Source of the DNA: Paenibacillus tianmuensis | GTDB taxonomy: Bacteria; Bacillota; Bacilli; Paenibacillales; NBRC-103111 | Direction: 5' to 3' | Assembly: GCF_900100345.1 (NCBI RefSeq) | Contig: NZ_FMTT01000006.1 | Coordinates: 64,737-128,736 of the forward strand | DNA: 64,000 bases | In this document: positions 8,359 through 16,261 of the stretch, in pieces | How positions within the stretch are numbered: the first letter of the stretch is position 1 | Layout of the letters: every line of letters begins with the position of its first letter | Translations under genes and position numbers: made by a program | Notes under the pieces: model-generated | The model's input: the letters and a program-made list of their open reading frames with translations, nothing else | Database searches by the model: none | Told to the model about the DNA's origin: nothing

Positions 8359-9479
8359 ATGAAAAATTGTATCACCATCCCATCCGTTCTTCAATCCATT
8401 CTGAGTGCTGAAGAAGTCAAATCAATTGTGCAAATGATAGGTTATGAAGACAAAGCCCGCAAGTTTACGGTATACGACTTGTTACAATATTGGTGCACGG
8501 CTGCTCATCAACAATGGGAGGGTTACCGGGCAGGGGCTGACTGTGCTCATTCCTACGGCTTAATTCAGGTTCACTATTCTAGCTTTTCGAGCAAGCAGCA
8601 GAGGTACCTTTCGCTGTTTTCAAAGAGCTTTTTCATCTGCTTGTCCAAAAATGTAGTCGTAAGACGCGTCGAAAATTGGCTTTCCCTAAAGAATTGCTTC
8701 TTATTGATTCCACAACAATGACCGTTGGCAAAACCCGTCTGCCTTGGGCACCTTATCATGGGGAACGAGCAGGCGTAAAATTACATGTGGCCTTGCAGGC
8801 AGAAAATCTTCAGCCACTGAAGGCAATCGAGAGCATTGGCTCTAAGCATGACGGACCGATGAGCGAGAGCTTGGCTCATACGGACTACATTATGGTCATG
8901 GACAGAGCTTACGGAAAACTCGAACGTTTGGATGGCTATAAAGAAAACGGACAGTCATTCGTCGTTCGGTTAAGAGATAATGTTCACCTTGAAAAACCGC
9001 GTGCTTTGCGTCGCCAAATCGAGGAAGATTCGCCAATTATCCGTGATATCACGTGTCAACTTGGAACAGCCCAATGTCGATCTAAACATCGCCATCGTGT
9101 TGTGATCTTTCGGGACTTTGAAGGTCGAGAAATCCGAGTCGCCACAGACCTAATGCAGGTCACTGCCGAGCAAATCGCGCAGATGTACAAAGCTCGCTGG
9201 CAGATAGAGGTATTCTTCCGTTGGATTAAGCAGCATTTAAACATTCCTACGTTGTTTGGGACAACAGAGAACGCCGTTTATGGTCAGTTATTTGCAGCAT
9301 TGATGGTGTACGTTCTGCTGAAATGGCTGTTTGACTCCGTTTCTGCATCCATATCTCGGCATGTGGAACTCTCCTTTGTCCGATTTACACGTTTATTCGC
9401 TCTTCATCTGCTGCCTGCTGAATGGCTTATAAAGATTCAATATATTGTGCAGACACATAACCCCCAGAGGGTTGTTTAG
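8359..9479 (+). pseudogene. IS4-family transposase with a frameshift
   Basis: Frame one runs from the ATG at 8359 and stays in register until about 8600 (FSSK). The continuation AAEVPFAVFKELFHLL is in the -1 frame and runs to a stop at 9479. Restoring one G at AAGCAGCAG near 8600 gives a protein of about 373 residues. The DDE triad is present: LLIDSTTM, VMDRAYGK, and the IS4 box YKARWQIEVFFRWIKQ (Y-x2-R-x3-E-x6-K). The copy is either inactive or relies on frameshifting, which is not usual in this family. An ATG at 8676 could start a C-terminal fragment holding the triad. Confidence 0.88.
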
Positions 9480-9490
9480 ATTACATAATT

Positions 9491-9509
9491 TGGTTAATCA
9501 ACAGGCCTG
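9491..9509. repeat. right terminal inverted repeat of the IS4 element
   Basis: It mirrors 8263-8281 exactly over 19 bases and is followed by the second copy of the TTATCGTGT target duplication. Confidence 0.93.
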
Positions 9510-9537
9510 TTATCGTGTAAATGAAAGTTGCAATCAT
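9510..9537 (-). pseudogene. 5' part of small membrane protein gene split by the IS4 element
   Basis: An ATG at 9537 with AAGGAG 8 bases upstream opens MIATFIYTI, then meets the inserted element. The strong ribosome binding site argues that the intact 47-codon frame (with 8138-8262) was a translated gene. From 9538 to 9761, apart from this site, I see no gene; a GGAGG on the plus strand near 9629 has no suitable start codon after it. Confidence 0.6.
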
Positions 9538-9761
9538 CCGATCAGCTCCTTTTTCTATCGACCTTATCTTTCAAAATGCCTATGAATGTGATTATAGCGG
9601 AAATTCAAGTTATTGGAAACAAAAAAGGAGGGTTCCCATCACATCCGTTACATACCGCCTGCCGCAACAGCCCACCCTCGACAGCTTCGTTCCGCCGCCG
9701 TGACCGAGCGGAAATACAGCACGACACTGACCGTGGGGACCTGCCACAAGCCGAGCACGGA

Positions 9762-10358
9762 TCAACTCGGCTTTGTCTCCTCCTTCGCCCTTCGCTTCAT
9801 CTCGTGCAGACCCGCGAGAAAGGTGTCGAGCAGCAGCCGGAAGCTGACGTCGAGATCGAGCGGCAGCCCGAATCCTCCGCGCTGCTCAAGCGATGAGAAA
9901 CCGTGCAGGAGGCTGCGCAATCCGCGTACGGCATGCAGCGCCGCATCGTCCTTCAGCTCGTACGCCTGCAATGCGCGGACCACGAGATCAACCGTTTCGC
10001 CGGCCAAGCGCCGCACTTCCTCGTCCTGCGGGTCGGGAGCGCGGAGCGTCGCATCGTACAAGCCCGGATGCGCGCGGGCAAATGCCACGTAGGCTTTGCC
10101 CAATTCGCGTACCGCATCGTCTCCCGAGCGGTCGACAACGGCTTGCGTCATGACGTGCAGAAGCTGCTCCAGACCGTGAACGGCCAGCTTGCTTCGCAGC
10201 CCGCTTAATCCGTTCACATGGTTATAAAGGGAAGGAGACCGAACGGCCAGCTTCTGTGCGAGCGAAGCCAGCGTGACTTCCTCCAAACCGCGGGTATCGG
10301 CGATTTCAACCGCGGCTTGCAGGATCGTAGGCAGATCGAGACCGATTCTTGGCGACAT
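9762..10358 (-). CDS. TetR-family transcriptional regulator
   Basis: 198 residues. The N-terminal 50 residues form a TetR helix-turn-helix (ILQAAVEIADTRGLEEVTLA then LAVRSPSLYNHV). The C-terminal ligand domain (VRELGKAYVAFARAHPGLYD) matches the TetR_C subclass with a WHG-like motif. AGGAGTG precedes the ATG. Its start lies 3 bases after the stop of the metallo-hydrolase gene, so both are one operon. The tandem palindromes over the operon promoter are the natural operator, implying autorepression relieved by an unknown ligand, possibly the hydrolase substrate. Confidence 0.9.
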   Translation of the reverse strand: MSPRIGLDLPTILQAAVEIADTRGLEEVTLASLAQKLAVRSPSLYNHVNGLSGLRSKLAVHGLEQLLHVMTQAVVDRSGDDAVRELGKAYVAFARAHPGLYDATLRAPDPQDEEVRRLAGETVDLVVRALQAYELKDDAALHAVRGLRSLLHGFSSLEQRGGFGLPLDLDVSFRLLLDTFLAGLHEMKRRAKEETKPS

Positions 10359-10361
10359 CGT

Positions 10362-11096
10362 TTACACACTCCTTTTCGCAACGACGGGCAGTCTGCGCTC
10401 GGCATCAGCAATGGCGCGGTCGATCGCTTCTCCGGGACGGCCGAGCATGCTCCCGTGCCCTACGGCCAGCAACGAAGGCTGATGCGCCCGAAGCTTGCGG
10501 GCGCTCTCCAGCGCAAGCTCCTTGCTCCAGGTTGCCATCGCCGGGTATGGAAACCAGGGCCGGACTTGACCCGATACAGCGATGCCGCCTCTCGTCTGGA
10601 ACGCGTCGCCTGCGATCAGTGCCCGGTTACGGGTGTCCAGAAAGGCCATCGAGCCAGGCGTATGTCCCGGGGCCGCCAAAGCCAACAGCGAACCGATCCG
10701 GTCGCCGTCCTGAGGCAGCACGTCGGCACACGTCCGCACGTTCTTCGGCACGCCGCCACGGACCGGAGTATCCGGTTCGTCCGGGTCCAACGTGACGTCA
10801 CCCGCCAGCAGCCGCGCATCCCGGGCGGAAATATGCACCGGAACGCCGGGCAGCGCTTGCTTCAGCTTATCAAGCGCGCCGATATGATCGTCGTGCGCGT
10901 GGGTCAAGACAATCCGCGTAATCGGCTTCCCGATGGTTTGTGCCGCTTGAAGAATTCCCTTGGCACTATACGGCAGAGCAGCATCGATCAAGGTCAAGCC
11001 GTCGTCCTCTTCGACAAAGTAACAATTTACCGGGAAAATCCGCGGCATAAACGTCAGTTGATAGACAGTCAGTTCTTGTTTAATTTGCATCGTCAT
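10362..11096 (-). CDS. metallo-beta-lactamase-fold hydrolase
   Basis: 244 residues. The zinc motif THAHDDHIG is at residues 65-73 (H66, H68, D70, H71). Later ligands are plausible in APGHTPGS, LIAGDAF and VGHGS. There is no signal peptide, so it is cytoplasmic. AAGGGG lies 5 bases before the ATG. It is the first gene of the operon with the TetR regulator. The family covers lactonases, thioesterases and glyoxalase II-like enzymes; the exact substrate cannot be read from the sequence. Confidence 0.9.
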   Translation of the reverse strand: MTMQIKQELTVYQLTFMPRIFPVNCYFVEEDDGLTLIDAALPYSAKGILQAAQTIGKPITRIVLTHAHDDHIGALDKLKQALPGVPVHISARDARLLAGDVTLDPDEPDTPVRGGVPKNVRTCADVLPQDGDRIGSLLALAAPGHTPGSMAFLDTRNRALIAGDAFQTRGGIAVSGQVRPWFPYPAMATWSKELALESARKLRAHQPSLLAVGHGSMLGRPGEAIDRAIADAERRLPVVAKRSV

Positions 11097-11104
11097 ATCG
11101 CCCC

Positions 11105-11162
11105 TTAGTTAATTAACTAATACTATTAGTTTTATATTAACTAATGGTATTAGTTTTTGCAA
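11105..11162 (-). promoter_or_regulatory. promoter with tandem TetR-type operators for the hydrolase-tetR operon
   Basis: On the minus strand, TTGCAA (11157-11162) and TAATAT (11134-11139) are spaced by 17 bases. Two matching palindromes ACTAAT-N3-ATTAGT lie at 11140-11154, exactly filling the spacer, and at 11116-11130, over the expected start site; their centres are 24 bases apart. A third palindrome TTAGTTAATTAACTAA lies at 11105-11120. Binding there would block transcription, as expected for the operon's own TetR protein. Confidence 0.75.
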
Positions 11163-11187
11163 GCCTATTTTTTTCGCGGATGAAAAA

Positions 11188-11222
11188 ACAAAAAACAGTT
11201 ACCTTGGAAGATAACTGTTTCC
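11188..11222 (-). terminator. terminator after the methyltransferase remnant
   Basis: AAACAGTTA pairs with TAACTGTTT, with an A-rich flank that gives a U tract on the minus strand (CTGTTTTTTG). From here to 11335 I see no gene. Confidence 0.65.
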
Positions 11223-11335
11223 GTTGCCTCGACTTCGCGCAGCGGCAGCTCGGGACAATAGTGCCTGAGCGATTCATATACAATGCTTTATGTTCTATAC
11301 GCATCAACTTCCTCGCACCATGCAGTTACAGCCGT

Positions 11336-11645
11336 TCAAGCTTCTGCCGGTTTGGTCGCCCGGATCGAGAACAACATCGGGATAAATTCCTTCCCCTTCA
11401 TTCTCCACCAGCCGTCCTCGCCCTTCTCCATCAGCCCCGGAAACTTCTCATACATGCAGAAGGGAAACTCATGAACGAATTCGATGCGCAGCCCGGCTTG
11501 AATCAGCGCGGTCACGATGGAGCCCAACGAATGCGCCCACCATAGGTGACGGTATTGTTGAGCTTGGCGTCCTGGTCGGCATACGTGCCCTCGGTATCGA
11601 ATACGATCGCTTTGTCTTCGAAATACGAATAAACCATGCGCAGCC
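11336..11645 (-). pseudogene. C-terminal fragment of a class I SAM methyltransferase, frameshifted
   Basis: From about 11640 to 11545 one frame reads MVYSYFEDKAIVFDTEGTYA then DQDAKLNNTVTY. A one-base shift near 11545 leads to WAHSLGSIVTALIQAGLRIE, then FVHEFPFCMYEKFP, to the stop at 11336. Together these match the C-terminal third of a known methyltransferase family (TEGTYAD, then W-x-HSL-x-x-I-x-x-ALI-x-x-GL, then F-E). The SAM-binding N-terminal two thirds are missing; the IF-3 paralogue's stop lies directly upstream. It is an inactive remnant. Confidence 0.7.
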
Positions 11646-12125
11646 CTAATCGGTCAATGGATCGACTTGAACAGCCGCTTGCTTCCCGCTAAGCTGGATA
11701 CCCGTCTTCTTGCGACCGCTCGCGGCCAAATCGTTCAGTAGCGATTCGAGCAGCGCTCTCGCTTGGACCCCTTCCTTGCCTTGAATCCGCACGACAAATT
11801 GGACAGCGTCCCCGGATTTCAAAATCCGCTCCGCCTGCTGCTTCTTCGTCTCGTAATCGTGCTCCTCGATCTGCGGCGTCAGACGAATTTCCTTCAGCTT
11901 CGGCGCCCGATCGCGCTTGCGGGCTTGCTGCGCCTCCTGTTTCGCCGCGCTGGCGTGGACAAACTTGCACGGCGGCGGACTGCTCATGAGCGACGTGCAC
12001 ACCAAGTCGACCTTGAGCTTCCGGGCCATTTTCAGCGCCTCGACCGTAGGGACGATGCCGAAATCTTCGCCGTCGACCCCGGTTAAATGAACTTCGGACG
12101 CTTTTATTTTTTCGTTAAGAATCAT
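11646..12125 (-). CDS. divergent translation initiation factor IF-3 paralogue
   Basis: 159 residues, a little shorter than canonical IF-3 (about 170). The N-domain start MILNEKIKASEVHLTGVDGE, the proline motif (SPPPCKFV for the usual KPPVCRIMDYGK), and LKEIRLTPQIEEHDYETK at the start of the C-domain identify the family. The linker is short and the C-terminal part (RIQGKEGVQARALLESLLND) keeps the general plan but not the usual motifs. No rpmI or rplT follows, so this is not the housekeeping infC locus. AGGTGGG precedes the ATG. Its role could be conditional translation initiation. Confidence 0.8.
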   Translation of the reverse strand: MILNEKIKASEVHLTGVDGEDFGIVPTVEALKMARKLKVDLVCTSLMSSPPPCKFVHASAAKQEAQQARKRDRAPKLKEIRLTPQIEEHDYETKKQQAERILKSGDAVQFVVRIQGKEGVQARALLESLLNDLAASGRKKTGIQLSGKQAAVQVDPLTD

Positions 12126-12188
12126 TGTGAACCCACCTAAACTTTCGATATAATGAACCCATCTTATCGCTTAGAAGGAGATTTTTCA

Positions 12189-12497
12189 ATGAACCGCAAA
12201 GAAATCGAAGAGCAAGTCATCCGCAATTATCAGCGGGACGAAAATATTATGATTCTCGCGTTCGCCCAGTGGTGCGTCAACAACGGCCTCGATCCCGTCG
12301 CGTTGTATGAGCGCGCCTACCCGCAGCAGGAAGCGAACGCCACGCTACAGCAAGCGCTGGAGCTCACCGTGCCGAAGGAGGAAGCCGGGGAAGTACCGGA
12401 CGATACGCTGCTCGGCGTCCTGTCCATGTTCGGCAACGAAGATCTGGCTTTTGTCGTTACGCAAGAAATCGCAAAGCGTCAAAAGTCCGGACGGTAA
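12189..12497 (+). CDS. conserved hypothetical protein, 102 residues
   Basis: I do not recognise a named family. AGAAGGAG lies 7 bases before the ATG at 12189, which is preferred to an upstream in-frame ATG at 12153. The protein is acidic and soluble, starting MNRKEIEEQVIRNYQRDE, with a LAFAQWCVNNGLDP helix and LLGVLSMFGNEDLAFVV near the end. It is divergent from the IF-3 paralogue, with about 60 bases between their starts, and ends at a shared terminator. Confidence 0.65.
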   Translation: MNRKEIEEQVIRNYQRDENIMILAFAQWCVNNGLDPVALYERAYPQQEANATLQQALELTVPKEEAGEVPDDTLLGVLSMFGNEDLAFVVTQEIAKRQKSGR

Positions 12498-12512
12498 ACC
12501 GGGCATTTGATA

Positions 12513-12547
12513 CAAAAAAGACCGGCTTCGATGGAATCCGGTCCTTT
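12513..12547. terminator. bidirectional terminator between convergent genes
   Basis: GACCGG (12520-12525) pairs with CCGGTC (12538-12543). An A run on the left gives a U tract for minus-strand transcripts coming from ykuS, and TTTC follows on the plus side. Confidence 0.7.
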
Positions 12548-12583
12548 CGGCATGTCCGCGAATGGCTGGCGGAGCGGGGCGAA

Positions 12584-12823
12584 TCAGCTTAAGCTTTGGT
12601 TCACTCGTTCGACAATCTGGTCGGATGTCATGCCTTGAGCATTGATAACGGAAGCTTTCGTTGCGGTTTCTGCGATGCCCAGTACGTCCTCGTCCTGTCC
12701 AGAAATAACGCAGCAGTCGCAATTTTGCAAATTCGCGTTATCGACGGATACGACTTCGTGCCCGCTCTGCTGCAGAGCGTCCTTTACATCCTGCAAGCTG
12801 TTTTCCACTGCAATTTTCGCCAT
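12584..12823 (-). CDS. YkuS family (UPF0180) protein
   Basis: 79 residues. The order MAKIAVENSLQDVKDALQQS, GHEVV, then NCDCCVISGQDEDVLGIAET matches UPF0180/YkuS of Bacillus, including the conserved CDCC and SGQD. Function is unknown. AGGGAGG precedes the ATG. It is the last gene of a minus-strand run with the 192-residue gene and the SDR gene. Confidence 0.9.
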   Translation of the reverse strand: MAKIAVENSLQDVKDALQQSGHEVVSVDNANLQNCDCCVISGQDEDVLGIAETATKASVINAQGMTSDQIVERVNQSLS

Positions 12824-12871
12824 GATCTTCCCTCCTTATCCAGATTGTAGTATACCGAGCTCCGGCTGTTT

Positions 12872-13450
12872 TTATTCGCTGTCGCGCCCCCTCCTCTTCC
12901 GCTCGCCAACCTCGTCCGCATCGACCAAGCTGTCGACCAGATGGGTAAGCAGGCTTTCCATATCACCGATATGGCTTTCATCGATTTTACGGATAAACTC
13001 GATATGTATCCGGTAAGCGCCGTTTTCATCCGAAACCTCGCCTCCCGAACGTCCTGGGCCGTCGTCCGGAACGAATTCCGCCGACCTTTCGTGACGGATT
13101 CGGGCTTCCTCCGCCCATCGGTCCGCCATGGCTCGGTGGAGCTCCGCCGCGTGCTCGGAGTGGCTGAGCGGCATCTCCAGTCGGAGCGCGAGCTTGGCGC
13201 CGGGCCGCTCACCGGGTTCGACGAGCCGGAACCGTTCCCCGGCAAAGTCGGACAACACGCTGGTCATGCTGATTTCCGCTTGACAGCAGCCTTCGTCGCG
13301 TCGGATGCGCATGCTGAATATCCGTTTCATGCTGGCCAGATCGATGAAATCCTCCCGGCCGATGACCCGGATCGTTTGCTCCGCATCCAAATCGTACAAA
13401 TGTCCTTCGAGCACTACTTTTAAATTGTCAAATATCGTCGGGTCAAACAA
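12872..13450 (-). CDS. conserved hypothetical protein, 192 residues
   Basis: The start is a TTG at 13450 with AAAGGGGA 7 bases upstream; the protein begins (M)FDPTIFDNLKVVLEGHLYDL. The N-terminal half contains beta-like segments (FSMRIRRDE, AEISMTSVL), and the C-terminal half is acidic with HIEFIRKIDES. I do not recognise a function. It lies 27 bases after the SDR gene and 48 bases before ykuS, so it is probably in that operon. Confidence 0.6.
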   Translation of the reverse strand: MFDPTIFDNLKVVLEGHLYDLDAEQTIRVIGREDFIDLASMKRIFSMRIRRDEGCCQAEISMTSVLSDFAGERFRLVEPGERPGAKLALRLEMPLSHSEHAAELHRAMADRWAEEARIRHERSAEFVPDDGPGRSGGEVSDENGAYRIHIEFIRKIDESHIGDMESLLTHLVDSLVDADEVGERKRRGRDSE

Positions 13451-13477
13451 GGTAACTTCCCCTTTCGCAGCATGGCT

Positions 13478-14257
13478 TTACGCCTGCGGCAAATGGCGGA
13501 TATCCAGCACTTCTCCCTGAGCGAACCGTCCGCCCTCCACCACGTTTATAATTCGCTCCGCCGCCTCATCCGGCGTATACAGTCCGCCCGTTTGCTTCAG
13601 ACCTACAAAGCGCTCCACCTCCGGGAACCGGTCCGGCTCCGTCCCGCGGATCAGTTCCTGCATGCCCGTATCCACGACGCCGGGCGCGATCGAGACGATC
13701 TTCACCGCCTGCGGCCCGTCGCCTTGCTCCAGCCCGACGCAGCGCGTCAGCATATCCAGCCCGGCCTTGGTGGCGCAGTAGCCGCTCCAGCCGGAATACG
13801 GCTTTTTCCCCGCGCCGGAAGAAATATTGACGATCGTTCTGACCGTCGAGGCGGGCCAATCCTTCGTCGCCCGGATAAAAGCGGACATCAGCAGCATCGG
13901 GGCCAGCAGATTGACGTTCATCTGCTCCGTCAGCGTGAGGCTATCGGCTTGATCCAGCGGCATGATCGGTTCCAGCATGCCAGCGTTATTAATCAGCGTA
14001 AGGGCGTCGAGCGGCTCCTTTTCAAGCGATCGGACGATAGTCTCGATCAGTGCTTCGATCCCGTCCACGCGTTTCAGATCGTATGCGTAGTGCTCGGCCT
14101 TCCTCCGGGCCGCAGCTCCGTCCGCACGGTCGCGGGCGTCCGCCGTATCCACAGCGGTCCGTGAAATACCGATGACACGGTGCCCGGCAGCGAGCAAGCG
14201 GCGAGTCAGAGCCAGTCCTAACCCTTTGGAAGCGCCAGTCACAACATAACCTTTCAT
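13478..14257 (-). CDS. short-chain dehydrogenase/reductase, YueD/benzil-reductase-like
   Basis: 259 residues with a Rossmann fold. TGASKGLG (residues 7-14) binds NADP(H); NNAG is near residue 92; the catalytic S and YCATK (Y-x3-K) are around 135-155. The overall pattern (GQ or TG start, SIAPGVVDTGMQ) resembles benzil reductase/sepiapterin reductase-like SDRs such as Bacillus YueD, which reduce diketones. AAGGAGAAC precedes the ATG. It begins a three-gene run on the minus strand. Confidence 0.85.
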   Translation of the reverse strand: MKGYVVTGASKGLGLALTRRLLAAGHRVIGISRTAVDTADARDRADGAAARRKAEHYAYDLKRVDGIEALIETIVRSLEKEPLDALTLINNAGMLEPIMPLDQADSLTLTEQMNVNLLAPMLLMSAFIRATKDWPASTVRTIVNISSGAGKKPYSGWSGYCATKAGLDMLTRCVGLEQGDGPQAVKIVSIAPGVVDTGMQELIRGTEPDRFPEVERFVGLKQTGGLYTPDEAAERIINVVEGGRFAQGEVLDIRHLPQA

Positions 14258-14462
14258 TCAGGGTTCTCCTTCCACAAAAAACTCCCCTTCCAGCCCGCTG
14301 TGATGCGCATCGCGGCAACAGCACGTAAACCTGAAGGGGAACCTCGCTATGGTCCTAATTCTATTGTATCATCGATTGACTTAAATTTCAGCTTTTGCTG
14401 TATGCCGCTCTGCCCCTTATGGCGAACGGAGGTGTCGGTTTGTGACAGCCTGCGCGAAAAAA

Positions 14463-14496
14463 AACGAAAAAAAGCCAACCGGGCAAATCCGGTTGA
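14463..14496 (-). terminator. terminator of the 174-residue gene
   Basis: CAACCGG (14476-14482) pairs with CCGGTTG (14489-14495), followed on the minus strand by GCTTTTTTTCG. The rest of 14258-14462 shows no gene. Confidence 0.8.
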
Positions 14497-14543
14497 CCTG
14501 TCGCCGGCGGCATCCCCTGATCGGGATTCCGGCATGCATTTGG

Positions 14544-15068
14544 CTACGGCTTCATCAAATCGTCTGCAGTGATCCCATCTTCGACGGCGAATTCAAAATC
14601 ATACACGTCATACACTTGAACGGGAACCTCGGCCTGAATGATTTTCTCCATCAATTCAAGCTGGTCCGTCAAAATTGGCGCTTTCTCCCGCAGGGAGGTC
14701 AGCACGACCTCGGTTTCGATCGGATCGAACGATTCCCCGTATTGGGCATTATCCACGGCATTGATGACCGTGAACGTTACATTCTCGTTGATCGGCAGCG
14801 GCGGACTTGGGCGCCATGGGGCGACAAGCGCGCGCTCCAGCTTCTTCTTATTGAACGAGTCGTCGAAGAAGGCGATGAGTTCCACGATTTTTCCTTTGAC
14901 ATGAGCGTCGTCATCCGTGTCCGGCATGACCGGCTCAGGGCTGTCTTTCATCTCGTATAATTCCAATATCGTCGAATACGGAATCAAATATTCCACCGGG
15001 CGGCTTGGCGCCATGAGTTCGCCATATACGGCCACAAGCACCGCCTCGATAACAAAACGCCGGGACAT
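14544..15068 (-). CDS. conserved hypothetical protein, 174 residues
   Basis: Begins MSRRFVIEAVLVAVYGELMA. Related Paenibacillaceae proteins have sometimes been labelled ADP-heptose synthase, but I see no nucleotidyltransferase motif to support this. The sequence is acidic and soluble, with FDPIETEVVLTSLREKAP and DLMKP at the end. It stands alone between terminators. No function is proposed. Confidence 0.65.
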   Translation of the reverse strand: MSRRFVIEAVLVAVYGELMAPSRPVEYLIPYSTILELYEMKDSPEPVMPDTDDDAHVKGKIVELIAFFDDSFNKKKLERALVAPWRPSPPLPINENVTFTVINAVDNAQYGESFDPIETEVVLTSLREKAPILTDQLELMEKIIQAEVPVQVYDVYDFEFAVEDGITADDLMKP

Positions 15069-15277
15069 GTTTCCAATTCCCCCCTATTATGATGCGTCCG
15101 TTCCTAAGTCCGGCCTACATTCTTTCATATCACAATTGGGAATAAAAGTCCAACTTTGCAGACGTTCTCACGCTTTGTCCGCTTTTTCCATTCCGGCCCT
15201 GTAAGAGTCGCGAATCCGGTGCTATAATAGAGCAATGTGCCTGTTTACCGACCGTTATGAAATGGAGAATTAGCCTG

Positions 15278-16195
15278 ATGAATACTGAGAAACGTTTTCC
15301 CGTTCCTTTGCCGCTTCTGCTGGTGATCGGCATCGTTGCGATTTCTTTTTCAGCGATTTTTGTCCGCTGGTCGAATGCTTCGTCTTCCGTCATTGCGATG
15401 TACCGGCTGCTGCTGACCGCGGCGATTTTGCTGCCTTGGCTGCTGCGGTACCGCCGCGAGGTGTCACAGCTGCGCTTAGGCGACTGGGCGGGCTTGTTCT
15501 GGTCCGGCCTTGCGCTCGGACTCCATTTCTTGTTCTGGATGGAATCGCTCAAGCTGACGACGGTCGCAAGCTCGACCGCGATCCTTTCGCTGGAGCCCGT
15601 CTTCGTCCTGATCGGCGCGTGCCTGTTCCTTGGCCAACGGACGAATCTGCTGGCCGTGCTCAGCATGGCAGTTGCGATTCTGGGCGCGGCTATGATCGGT
15701 TGGGGCGATTGGGGGCTGACCGGAGAAGCGCTGCTCGGCGACCTGCTGTCCCTGCTCGGAACGGCGGCGATGGCCGTGCAAATCCTGCTGGCCAAAAGCA
15801 TGCTGAAACGCATTCCCGCCTTTGTCTTCAGTTTCTTCGTTTTTGTGATTGCCGCGCTGGTGCTCGCCGTTTATAATGTGGCGGCGGGATTGCCTTTTAC
15901 TGGCTACGACTCGCGAGAATGGGGCATTTTCCTGCTTCTGGCCGTCGTTCCGACGCTGTTCGGCCACTATTTGTTCAACTGGCTGCTGAAGTATATGCGT
16001 CCCGAATCCGTATCGATGGGCGTCCTCGGCGAGCCTCTGGGCGCGACGATATTGGCCTATCTGCTGCTCGGCGAGAGCGTCACGTGGATGCAAGCTGCCG
16101 CCGGCTTCGTCCTGTTGGCCGGGGTATGGATGTTCCTCCGCTCGAACGAACGGGAAGCCGTCGCCGCCAGGACCGGCAGAACAGAGATGACCTAA
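15278..16195 (+). CDS. EamA/DMT-family transporter
   Basis: 305 residues, ten membrane helices, two EamA repeats. The ATG at 15278 (MNTEKRFPVP) has TGGAG 10 bases upstream; an earlier in-frame ATG at 15257 lacks a site. Typical family stretches: AIFVRWSNASSSVIAMYRLL, ALGLHFLFWMESLKLTTVAS, ILSLEPVFVLIGACLFLGQ. It exports or imports an unknown small metabolite. It is convergent with the NlpC/P60 gene and shares its terminator. Confidence 0.85.
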   Translation: MNTEKRFPVPLPLLLVIGIVAISFSAIFVRWSNASSSVIAMYRLLLTAAILLPWLLRYRREVSQLRLGDWAGLFWSGLALGLHFLFWMESLKLTTVASSTAILSLEPVFVLIGACLFLGQRTNLLAVLSMAVAILGAAMIGWGDWGLTGEALLGDLLSLLGTAAMAVQILLAKSMLKRIPAFVFSFFVFVIAALVLAVYNVAAGLPFTGYDSREWGIFLLLAVVPTLFGHYLFNWLLKYMRPESVSMGVLGEPLGATILAYLLLGESVTWMQAAAGFVLLAGVWMFLRSNEREAVAARTGRTEMT

Positions 16196-16200
16196 TGCGC

Positions 16201-16242
16201 AAAAGCCGCTGCTTCCCGGAAACCCGGGAGCAGCGGCTTTTG
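16201..16242. terminator. strong bidirectional terminator
   Basis: AAAAGCCGCTGCTTCCCGG pairs over 17-19 bases with CGGGAGCAGCGGCTTTT across a short loop. It separates the convergent EamA and NlpC/P60 genes. Confidence 0.9.
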
Positions 16243-16261
16243 TTCATGCGCTTGCCAGAGA

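Larger units (their letters stand above)
8263..9509 (+). mobile_element. IS4-family insertion sequence, complete, 1247 bp
   Basis: Perfect 19-bp terminal inverted repeats (CAGGCCTGTTGATTAACCA) lie at 8263-8281 and, inverted, 9491-9509. A 9-bp direct repeat TTATCGTGT flanks the element at 8254-8262 and 9510-9518, so it arrived by transposition and has not recombined since. It carries one transposase in two frames. The duplication being exact suggests a recent insertion. It interrupts a 47-codon membrane-protein gene on the minus strand. Confidence 0.93.

Noticed and set aside
8359-8721. The 120-codon frame as a separate gene from the 267-codon frame
   Set aside because: Both parts make up one IS4 transposase when one base is restored; the tail of the first frame after 8600 has no meaning.
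9613-10092. Plus-strand frame of 159 codons after the IS element
   Set aside because: It overlaps the TetR gene, has no recognisable domain, and its GGAGG lies before a non-start codon.
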